DNA from: Branchiostoma floridae
Taxonomy: Eukaryota; Chordata; Leptocardii; Amphioxiformes; Branchiostomatidae
Direction of reading: 5' to 3'
Assembly: GCF_000003815.2 (NCBI RefSeq)
Contig: NC_049985.1
Span: 19,116,841-19,180,840, forward strand
DNA: 64,000 nt
The position numbers were made by a program, and so were the translations under genes. This document shows, one piece after another, positions 36,819 through 48,800 of this stretch; position 1 is the first letter of the stretch, and every line of letters begins with the position of its first letter. The notes under the pieces are model-generated. The model was not told the origin of the DNA, searched no databases, and worked only from the letters and a program-made list of their open reading frames with translations.

Positions 36819-39800
36819 CTAGAGGTAAAAAGCAGTCGAAAGCATCGGAATATTATTAATGTGTTATTACTATGTGTATACCATGTACTTGCAATTAGCC
36901 CTCGGGCACGAACTTGCAAATAAACTTCTTATATTAATTGAAAAAAAACCTCTACATAGTCCAATGCATTTATTGAGCATTAAGAGTTTAGAGAATTGAT
37001 AACCGTCTATCAGAAACCATCATCAGGGTAGAATAGTGTCTGAAATGGCGTCTGATAGATATCGAAACGTTTGAGGTAAGTACTTCCTGGTTATGCCTAA
37101 AGAACCTTACTATATGTCTACTATCTCATTCAACGGCAAGTCTATGTGCTGTGCCCGTTGGAAAGGCATTTAACATCTGTTTATCAAACCTTACTATATG
37201 AAAAATTGCCAACCTGATGAAGTTATTTACGGAGATAGGAAAGAGATGTAAAGTTAAGCAAAAAGAGGAAAAGAATTATCGTCAACAGCATCAAGACCTT
37301 CTTCAGCTCTGCTAAAACTGTTCTCAGGAAAGAGACACACTGGGCGCCCACAGCTGTATATTAAAGACCTTTGCAAAAGGGACAAAAACACACAAAGCTT
37401 TGGCCATGGGAGATGCCCACTGCCTAGGCAGCAAAAACCCTGCAAAGCCATACTGATGTGCATAGTAAAGAACAGACCTTTCCCAATTGTACCCTGTTGT
37501 TTCACTGGAATACCCAACCAGAGCCATTCTTTAGAAGTAAGAGGCGATCGATACCGGTGTACCGAAAGTGCGAAAAGGAACGAAAAGGAGCGAAAAGGAA
37601 CGAAAAGGAACGAAAAGGAACGAAAAGGAACGAAAAGGAACGAAAAGGAACGAAAAGGAACGAAAGGGAACGAAAAGGAACGAAAAGGAACGAAAAGGAA
37701 CGAAAAGGAAAGTACCGAAAGTGCGAAAAGGAACGAAAAGGAAAGTACCGAAAGTGCGAAAAGGAACGAAAAGATTGGATAGATTGGATAGGAACGAAAA
37801 GGAACGAAAAGGAAAGTACCGAAAGTGCGAAAAGGAACGAAAAGGAACGAAGTATGAAGCAAAGTGAAATAAAATCGATGGGAATATAAGGTAACGGCAC
37901 TGTGATCGGCAAATGCATTTGCAACGGACTTTATTTTTGCATTTTGCGACTTGTTCCACGAAATTCCTAGAGCTCCAATGGTTAAACGGCGAACCGGCGG
38001 GAAAGTGCACGCGTGGAAATAGCTAAATACAAATCAAAGGCGATGGGCGGAGTCACGAATCAGTGCGTCTCGGGTTCCCACGCGGGCTGTCACAGACCAA
38101 ATTCGGGGGGAGGGGGGTAAAAGCCGCTGAGTAGCACGCCTGAAAAACGTTTGACGGGTTGACATTCTGGTGTAGATTATTTTTCTACGGTCTCAAAAAT
38201 GTCACAAAGTCGTTTTCTAGTGGTCCCGGCCTAAATTATATGTGGCCCCGGGCAATCGGGACACCGCGTTGATTTCAATTCGAGGTCTGGTTCCAAAGAC
38301 TTTTTCTGTCGAACCCGCACGGGAGACGTGAGTCAACGGCCAAATCTCTCCGTAGTTTCCCAATATCCTTTGCACAAATTCCTCACGTTGTCATTTCTTC
38401 CCGCCAAAATTATGAATACTCATGGTACAACGTGATGAAAGCTCCTTGGTACAATCACTACAATGTATACATGCCTATCCTTTCACACCTTTTCTTTTGT
38501 CGTGAACGAGCAAGAAGATATGTCTCCAGTCTCCAGAAAAACATGTTGTGGGCCCTGTTGAAGGGAGCTGTCATGCTAGTGGGGCAGCAGTTTATTAGCA
38601 TATCATTCCAGGCCGGATTTCTATTAGACGTAAACAATCGCAAGAATTGCATGCGGTGCTCCCATCTTGGGAGAACAGAAGCCATCCAAATACAACAGCA
38701 ACGCTACAATCTTGCCTCATTCTGAAAATGTACGTTAATCGATATTTATCTATCACCCGCCAGTAACTGAATTTTAGTCCTTACTTTCTTATATCAGTTC
38801 TGTTTCCTTGTATTTCGCTGATCTTCAGAGAATAATTTAGCCACACAAACACAACCGCCTAAAACAGCGCCGTAAAAAATTCATATTGCCAAATTCTAAA
38901 ATAAAACACGTTTTAAAACATGTTTTATAGGCTTCTAACGCCCGCACCGGTTCCTTATATTTTCATTGATTTTATTTTAGTTTGCTTCAAGGAACGAAAA
39001 GGAAAGTTCCTTTTCGTTCCTTTTCGTTCCTTTTCGTTCCTTTTCGTTCCTTTTCGTTCCTTTTCGTTCCTTTTCGCACTTTCGGTAGACCCATAGATAC
39101 GACAGTGCAAGTTGTACACAAGTTCTCCATGCTGTACCTTGCAGCCGTCTCCCTTCCAAGCGTTGTCGTCTGACTCCCAGTACCGGCAGCTGATCCTGAC
39201 GATATCCACCGAGTACTTACACTTCTGCGACAGACACTCTGGAAATGAAGAAGATTTAAAACTAGGATAAGCTAAGAGGTTTTGTTAGTAATTATTCGAC
39301 GTTTATACTATGGATGTTTATACCTGAGAGGTTCATATCTTAACTCTCCTAGCATTTCAATTTATTTCCATGTCGGTCTCTTGAAGTTCATTCGTCTTCA
39401 GGAGTAATCTTTTATTTGCAACTCAAATGATTTTATCGTACCCTAAGCAGCTAATCTCTAAGCAGATCTATCATACCACAAGGAGCACATCCTAAAAGAC
39501 AATTATAATCAATGGGCTAAGATAATTTAGCCTTTCGGATACCGCCTTAATTGCTGCCAACTGATCTCTTTTGAGATTGCTTAGCAGGAGTATCACTTAA
39601 AACATCACACCCAATAAAAAGTACATTTTCAATAGAGTCACTGGCTCTTTTGCATTGATGTTACACTGGTCAGAGGTTACAGAGGCGCGCCACCATGTTA
39701 GGTGTTAGATTTCTGAAAAGCACACTTTTAGGCGCGTAGCTTAACCTGATAGCTTTATCCCATCATTTAATGAACGTTTTTCCATCATAACGGCCAACTG

Positions 39801-42800
39801 TCATTCACAATATTCAGCCACGTACCACATACACGGAATAGCAGACGACAAATTTTCGAACTAACGCTGTTCTGACACCCAAGATGGCGGCGTAAACAAA
39901 GTAAAGAGATCCATTACGTCACGTGCAAACTATGTGATTTCACTATTCCAATTAGAAGCTAATTATGTATCTCTAACCTATAAGAAATAAGTCATGGCAA
40001 AACAAATATACCGTCCATTATAAGGCCAATGGTGTACTGTCCTCTCCCATTGTTGATCTTCTCGACGGGAAGTACAATGAAGGCTGTGGAAGTCTGGTTG
40101 CCTTCATACCCCGTGATGTCAAAGTCCTCCCACGAAAGGAATTTGCTGCAAGCCAGATACTCTAGCCATTAAACATTTTAGCAAACATTCTATTTCTTGA
40201 ATCACAAGGATTGTAAGCATTCATCATGTATATACAGACGTCAGAATAATGATTATCATAATTTCCATCCATTGACGGCTTCGTGGGTGGGTAATTGTCT
40301 TCGTGTGTTTTACTAACGTATAACTATGCTGTTATCCAACTGGTTGCAGATGACGTTAAAGGAATACTATGTATTAAAAACGTTGGGGCTTTGCAGTGTT
40401 TAGATCTGGGAATCCTTTTCTAGCTTTACCAGACCTGACTACCTATCTAGCAATATCGTTTTGCTGCTCACAAAGGGTTTATGATTTTTACCCTGATGTC
40501 TATATTAGCCTTCCTGCATTTCACACTTTGTTGAAAGTTCGGGTCTTTGAACAGCAGATGTGAGAATATGAAGTTAACATTTCATTTCTTTATTAATTTC
40601 CATACTATACTTGTGCGAGCACAATGTATATCTGTGTAGTTTCAATATGATGCTGAAAACTCTACACGCATTTCAGTTTTACATCGATTCGCACATGGTA
40701 GATCACATCGGCTAAAATAAGAAAAGCCCGGGCGGACACGTTTATCAGGACCGTAACCATAAACAAACCAATTGTTTCGCTATGTGTACCTCCGACCTAA
40801 CGCGCGGCTGCAAAACTTAACCAGCTAATTTTTTCAGTTACAAACAAGCTTTCACCAATCTAACTCTTGTGATCAGTTTCGCTGGCTAAAAGGAAATTTT
40901 CACCGCTAAAACAGCTTCGGATTTCTTTAACACACTCGGAGTAATAAATAAATGAGACCTTTAGCTTAGTGCCTGGCAATTGAAAAATGTATGCACAGGT
41001 TGATAGATCATAAAAAGATTTTTCTTTTACACAACCAGTTTTTCTCACCTGCTGGCGTTTTAATGTCTGTCAGACATCTTTCTCAGAGCTTCTAACTGAA
41101 GTTCTGCTTCTCGCAGCTATATGTAGCCGATGTAGATGGCAGTCTAGATAAGGAAGTCCAGTTAGAAGCTCTGGGGAAGATGTCCGACAGACATCGAAAC
41201 GTCAGCAGGTGACAAAAACTGGTTGTGTAAAGGAAAACTCTTATGTTGTATGCACATTTAGTTTGCACAGCTACCTGAAGTTGTGGTCTATGTCGGTAGG
41301 ATCACCGCCAAGCTTTCCGTACATTCTGGCCTCTCTGATGAAGCCGGCGGTCCGTACCGTCAGTGTGACCCCGTACGTGGCGTTCTCCAGGGCCTGGAAG
41401 TCTCGGTACGCCATGGTGTCGTTATCGTAGTGTTTGTAGTTCACGAGATGTCCGACCTGAAACATCTCTGGCCTGTTCTGTAGAACGATGGTAATGGCTT
41501 CAGACAGGCCCTACATGGAAGATAAGGAAGTAACACATGAAAATCCACAAGACAGCAGGCCGTTGGACGTCCATAGATTTTCTCAAGGGTCTATCAATGA
41601 GTTCTGAAGGATCTCCCTAAATTCTACTAGTGTAGGAATGTGTGGTGAACATTTACTTCGTTGTTCAGTTTCATGATATACTTAATGTATGTATATATAT
41701 ATATACATGTATATTTACAATATGATGTTGAAAATATCATTTTCATCTTGTATCAGATATCATGACAGTTAAGGTTACTTAAGATACGGCCTATAATACA
41801 TAATGGGCTCAAATATCTCTTTTCCAGGGCCTGCCGAATCATCGAAGGATGCTACACTAACGTTAACGGGGATTTCTTTCCCCTTGGCGTCTCCCAAAGT
41901 GACGTCCACTACTGACGACTTGATATCCCCTGCAGATCTGTCCCATATGTAAGGGTTGTCGTTGAAGCCTGTGATCTGGAAAGAAGACCAAGACTTTCAG
42001 AGGACTCAACCCTAGTGGGGTGTAGTACACCCAATTAGAGGTAGAATACATCTGCCTCCTCCCTTTGAGGATGAAGGCGTATAAAAAATCCCTTATAGTC
42101 ATTAACATCGGCCACCTTTGCATTCACTTGTTAGCAGTTAGCTCAATTTACGTTGCCTCTTTCAAAATAATCTAAGACAACTAAAAAGTAAATTGATCTT
42201 GAGGTCATTGGGCAACTACAGCAGCAGAACTCAGTGGACTACTGCTACTACTACTACCACTTCTTCTACTTCCGCTGCTAGTACTACTAGCTGCTACTAC
42301 TACTAGCTACTTCTACTACTACTACAGTACCTACTACTTCTACTATTACTACAACTACTATTTCTGCTGCTAGTACTACTAGCTACTACTACTACTAATC
42401 ACTACTACTACTACTACTACTAATCACTACTACTACTACTAGTACTACTACTACTACTACTACTAAGACATACAGCTGCTACCATATATTAAAACCTATA
42501 TGAAAACCTATATGTTGATGACTCAAGACTTGCTGAGAACCTCCTACTTATATCAACCCCAAGTATTCGTAGTCAGATGTACAGAAACATTGCTTTCAAC
42601 GGCTCCCATAAAAAATGTAGCGCAAACCTTCCATCCGACGTTTGAAGATGAGGTAAAAGGCAGCAACGCGTCATCAGTGGGAAAGTCCACTTTCCCAGCA
42701 GGGAGGGACAGAGGTTCCTCTCCCAACTCGGCCTCCTTCTTCAGGGCCAGCTGGACTGTCTTCTGTCCCAGCGTAGCGGACTCCGGAACCGCCGAACTCC

Positions 42801-45800
42801 TTAGAAGAGCACTGGCGACATGATCAATCATTTCCATCAGCGCTGACACGGCCTCCTTTTTCTGGTTTAAGAGAGAGAATTTTTTTCTCATTTAAAAAAA
42901 ATGCTTTATGACGTCTTTAATGCTTTCACGATCATTGTGAATAATATTACATTCAAAGTTGACCAAATTACATTTTTACACTTAGCAGTTCATCGAATTA
43001 GATCATTCGACCCCCCTTCGTATTTTCAAAACGGCTTACTGTACGATCACCAATTTGCGGGGGGGGGGGGGGGTTATGCTCATCAAGTTTTATAATTCCT
43101 GAAATTTTGATATCCTTTTGACGTAATATGACGTACTTATGACGTCATTAATTGATAGTTTTGGCTAAAACTGGGAATTCCCATAATACTTAAATATCTC
43201 ACTCAAAAAGTTACCAATAAAGGTTTCTTATTAATATTTAAGTGTTATAAGACTTCTGTTGTCAAAAGCCGACGCAACGACGTCAAATGACGTCATCTGT
43301 AGTTTAGCTATCCGCCATCTTGGATTATCAACCTTAAATTTTTCAAGATACATTTTTTCAACATATAACGCTAAAACCCCATGGAAATGGAATAAAAACG
43401 TTCACAAGAATGTTTTCTGTAAGAAAATACCACGTAGTAATGAAATCTGAGTGAAAATAAGTTTGTTATACTTTAAATCTTGATATTGTCGGCCATCTTG
43501 GATTTTGAGCAATAACGTCATCTCATTAGCATAATTATGCTCATATTCATAATCATCTCATATGCATAATATGAATATTCAATTATAAATGTTTAACTAA
43601 GATGTGTTAGATATTAAAGATATATGAAAAGAAGTTAAGTTTAGCAAGAAAATCTTGAAATCCCATTGTTTAAACCAAAATTAGTGACTTTTATCAAATT
43701 TGCCTTTCAGAAACCCGTTCGTTGCCATGGCAACACGAAAAATTATAAACTTACCCAATTTTTTTTATTGTTGCCAACAATATTTTAGGAAAAGTCCACC
43801 AAGTTTGGTTGTTCTTGCACAAGCCCTTTGGGAGGTATAGGAGGTCAAAGTTGGCGCGGGCACTTTTAGCCCCCCCCCCCCAGTCTGGATAGGGTTAGGG
43901 CTGCGTATAATCACACAATTCATTGAGCAAGTAGGGATGCTAGAATAGTGATTAGCGTTTTCTGTTTTAGATAAGGTTTTCACCAATATCAATATCATGG
44001 CAAGGCTTTAGTCGTTTACGTACAAGTTTCCAATGTTTTTGCTTCCTTTCTAGTCGCTCTTTGTCCAGTTTCTCCTTATACACCTTCCGTTTTCTCGGCG
44101 GAAGAAGGTGAGATTCGTCCTTCAGTGTCCCCTCCTTCTCAAAGACTGTAGCCTCTACCAGCGTCGAAACCGTGTCAACAATTGCTGGGTAGATGTGGCA
44201 AGTTTAGTAAGTAAGTGGGGTGGATATGTATTGGTACAGAAAATTTAGGTACAGGTACGGTTCAGATCCAGAGGATCAGGTCCTAGTCCGGACCTAAACC
44301 TGGACCTAATTATGTGGACCTCAGGAACTTATCATACTCAAAACAATGGTCCATTTCGCTAACAAACAATTCTCTTACTCTTAGGTGGAGTATTCGACGT
44401 CCATTGGTGATTTAAAATCCTATCTTTGTAAACAACACTAACTGCATAAAGTTTGACTGTGGAAACCTGATAAAATGGCTATCATCTGTCATCTACTTCG
44501 TTCTTGTTATTTCATTTGACATGTAATTTCCCAAACACGTGAACGCGTGCCGGTATAATTTGTTCATTTTCAAATCGGTCCAACATCCGGTGTTTTATTT
44601 CCAGGTCCGTTATTTTCTGCACCAATACATCGGTACACCGTACCTAACCTTTCAGTAAGATGTTTATAAATCCCTATAAAGATCGTGTTGTAGCTTTGTG
44701 ACTTTCAGCACTATTTGTCCGATTCTTTACAGACTTGAATACGTAAAAATCAAAAATCATGAATCGACCTAAACGCCACCCACCCCCTCACACCCAACAA
44801 CTTACGCAAATGCCCCCAGAGAGGCCGGTGAAGAAGGCTAATAACAGTACCTGAAGCAGCTGGCTTGAGTTGTGGAAAGGGGGCGCCCTTCTCCGAGAGT
44901 TCCTCTATGGATTTTGCCATTTTCCCCACAATGAATCCCCCTGTAGCCTGTCGGGAAAAATAAATTTCATGTAGACTTCATCTTTCTATATATAACTTAA
45001 CTAGTGTAGGATAATATTACTCTTTCTTTTCTAAGTCTGGCTGACGTGCGTGACACCAAATGCATACACGCCTGGACTTTGAAACCTTTATTGGCACGAC
45101 AAAAAATAGTTACTTTTGTATAAAAAACTACAACAAAAATGAAGGATACGGAATACATCTTAGAATTCTACTAATAAAAAAAAAATAAAGGATAATAAAA
45201 TTTTACTAATTAGAAAAAAATCTAGGACAATAAGAAAAACCTCCATGCAATCAGGTGGGGCTTAATTTTAGTGTCGCTATGTTTTTTAATAACAAATCTT
45301 TTATATATTTACATGTCTTAGCATTATGATAGAATGCTGTAAGATCTAAAGATATAGTCAATATACTTCTGGTAACTAGTATATTGAAATTTATAGCATT
45401 TAGCCAATGTAATGTAAATAATTTATTATATGTTATTATGTATTATCATATTGCACTCCATAACGAAGTGAAATTTATTTTCAACATATATAGTATTACG
45501 TATTGTATACATGTACATGTGTACTGGACCCTTGCAACAAAGTCGTAAGGAAGTTTTGCTGATCTGGGAAGATTATAGATTATTATTATGTATTAATAAT
45601 TCTTTACACCATAAGCAACAACAAAAAATAGACTGTTAGTTGAGGTACTTGATCATTTAGATTGAGGTGCCCAGATGCTGTAAGGAGAAGGTCTGTTGCT
45701 TTAGCCAGAAGTTCCACTTTCTCTGCACTGTCAATGTCTGAAGACTGGCTGTACACCATCTGCAAAGCTTCTGTCAGGCGCGTGTCCTATGGTATAAAGT

Positions 45801-48800
45801 AACAAACTTAGTGTTAGTACAGAGGGGAACAGAGGGGAAGAGACCTTTTTTTTCATAACCCTTGCTTAACTTACACCGACGTTTCGGTAAACGTCTGTCG
45901 ACTTCTTTAGGGCAAGTCTGCTTACAACAGCGATAATACATCGTTTTCACTTTGTTTCAAAGAAACATACTTTTGCCAGTGATCGCCCCCCAGCATGCAT
46001 TTTTATATAGTCGGCAAGCTAGCAGGAAACACAATATTTTTTCAATACCTAACATATGTGAAACGTAATTGATCTGGTTCTTCGCAGTCTAATCATTATT
46101 TTTGTGGGACCGTGGGACCGCAGTGGTAGTTTCTTCGGCCCGTGGCCGAGAGGTTGCGGGTTCGAATACGCCTGCTGTGTTACCGATCTTGTGCCCTTGG
46201 GCAAGGCACTTAACACGACTCTCCTCACTTCACTCAAGTGAAAATGAGTACCTAGCTTCGGCTTGGGCCGTCCTTCGGATAGGACGTTAAATGGAGGTCC
46301 CGTGTTCGGGGAGAGCAACACCCCAAGTACGTTAAAGAACCCGCCACATGTGCGAACTGACCACCCGAGCTGATCAAACCATTCCGGCCAAAATAGGGGT
46401 AGGGAATCTCCCGAGCAGCCCTCGTAACCCCTGCTTCGCCTATTGGATCAGTTAGTCCACACTCATGGTGAGCAATTGGGCTGGTCTCAATCATGATGTT
46501 TCTGACCTAGGGCGAAGAGTTGCTGTTACAGTCCCAGTCATGTAACCCGTAACCTTGAGTGGCCTTCATGGCCTTGTTACGTGGTGACCATTGAGTAAAT
46601 AATATATTACCTCCTCTCCGTCACCTTTCAAGTACTGCTGTATCTCTCCCGGGTCTGACTGTCCATCAATCAGAAACGACAGCGCCTTCCAGATGTCGGG
46701 AGGTTTTGACGTTTCTGGAGTCTCCTTGGTGGGGACACAAAGATATTCATAGTTTTATTGACACGACAAAAGTACAGTGGCTCTTATATGGCCAAGGATA
46801 AGCTACAAACAAAGGTGAATACAGAATAAATCTTAAAACTCTACTAACTAAACAATATAGGATACTAAGAAAATCTCGACAATCAGGGCATGGGGCTAAA
46901 CATGTGTCACTATCGTTTCTAATCACAAAGCGATATTTTATGTATTTAGTAACTTATCTTAGCATTATGAGGGCTGTCGGATCTGAAGATATAGTCAAAT
47001 TTACTTCTGGTATCAAGTATCTTGAAATCTATGTTTATAAAATTGCACTAAAACTGTCCTAGATCCAAAGTTGATAAACCAGATTATCTCTGTCTTTTCA
47101 TGTTCCACTTGTATGACCATAAGACCATGGTAATTAAGTACGGATTTCATGTTGTTATTTTGTTTTGTACTTTAGTATATTAGATTTATTATTAATATCA
47201 TTCCTATTTCTTAACTGAGCAGTTTTATTTCTAATTGGCTACTTGTGTATTTTGTAAGTTTCTGGGACGATAACCAGCAGAGGTGAGTCATGTCATGTAT
47301 TGCCCCCCCCCCCCTACCCCCCTCCCCAACCCTCAACGTCATTGTTAATAAAAATTAACCAAAAAAAGGGTTTAAATTATATATTTTCATCCCAATGAGA
47401 GAACTATGGGTTTCTTAACTATGTGAATTTGAGCCATTGGATACAATTACCGTTGTCATAGCTTCAGTAGATACCATCGGCCATGTTGTGGAAGTGGTGT
47501 CTGAGTTTAGATCTATTGGATCCCCGACCGCGCCCCCTGAAGTAGAAAGGATTCAACCAGTTATGTTACAACAATACATATCATATGTTACAATAAGGCT
47601 ACAGCAAGTACATTTTATGGATGGCATTCTATGCAGAGTGCAAAACTAATGAGATGAGGCCACACCGATTTAATTTTTTGGTTCACGGATTCGCTCGCTC
47701 CTATTTTTTGGGAAAAATAAAAATAAAAATTATCACTCAGCAAATTTTCATCATTAATGAAACCATTCACTAACTTTCTGGTGTAGCAAATTGGCCTTTA
47801 TATTATAAGCTACTTAAAGTGTGGGTACAGGTGCTGTTACTGTAAAATAGTGTTTTTGTACTTTTTTCAAGCTGAAAACTTTTTTTCTATATTTTGGATT
47901 AGCCGTTACCTTTACCCCAACCATTTTACAATTTTTATTTTTATTTCGCCCTTTCGCTCCATATTTTTTATGAAAAAATCCGTGAACCAAGAAATTAAAT
48001 AAGTGTGGTCTGATGGGTAAAAGAAACAAGATGGGTAAATTTTCAAAATACATTAGACACCATAAACGTCGCAACAAGACTTAAAGGGACAAAACGGGCA
48101 TAACAACTTACAAGACATTTATTCCTGTATTAAAGAAGTGAACTAGTACAGTAAAGGGGATACTGGTGTGGTACACTGGTATCACTTACCAAGCTTACAC
48201 TCATGGCTTCCATATTGGTGCCACTTTTACAACTATCCAAGAAGTTTCACTTCTGCAACTATAGTCATGGGTACCTCCCTAGTGTCACTTCTAAAACGTA
48301 TGATTATTAGGCTACAACACAGCCTTTTTGGCTATTTCGGTCTATCTGACCATCCCCGAAGATGAAAAAATCTTGTTTTCTTTCTGTGAAATCAGGCCAA
48401 TGTTAATGAGCGCGATTATGTCATCCATAAAATTTACTTGTAGTGGCCTAATGGTCCTTCACAGATTTTAAAATCACCAACTGTTAAGTACAGACAAACG
48501 TCTCCTTTTTTTCGATGTGTGAGAGAGGTCGTCATAAAAACACAGACGTTCCCTACCAAGCTAAATGGTAATTAAATGTAAAGCAACACAGATAGAACAT
48601 GCCAAAATCGATTGACTCGGTTGTAGGTGCATGGGTGTCTGGTGCTTGTGTTGTGACTTGATTTAAAGTCGTTTCTTCATGCCACAGTGTGGTTGATTCG
48701 TCCATTCTTGAAGTAGCAGACGTCGACGGAGGCGGAGGCGAAGTGTTTGGATGGCTTGTTTCGGGTTCTGGTGTCGTCTCGGTAGTTGTTGTCAGGGACT

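Noticed and set aside
37456-38010. Long open frames in several phases on both strands (Lys/Arg/Glu-rich or Phe/Ser-rich)
   Set aside because: They result from the 10-bp GAACGAAAAG repeat, whose length allows all frames to stay open.
38432-38725. 97-codon plus-strand frame with hydrophobic stretches
   Set aside because: It is in the GPS-splitting intron, has no splice partners and no recognisable domain. It might belong to an unidentified repeat.
39076-39137. Reading the first GPS exon on to the minisatellite (donor GG/gtctac)
   Set aside because: The phase then disagrees with the last exon. The donor at 39137 (AAG/gtacag) completes the GPS motif in phase.
42238-42470. CRISPR-like regular spacing in the ACT tract
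   Set aside because: It is a plain trinucleotide microsatellite in a eukaryotic intron, with no repeat/spacer structure.
46095-46170. Functional tRNA gene
   Set aside because: Pol III boxes are present, but the cloverleaf does not close and the sequence continues into a SINE body.
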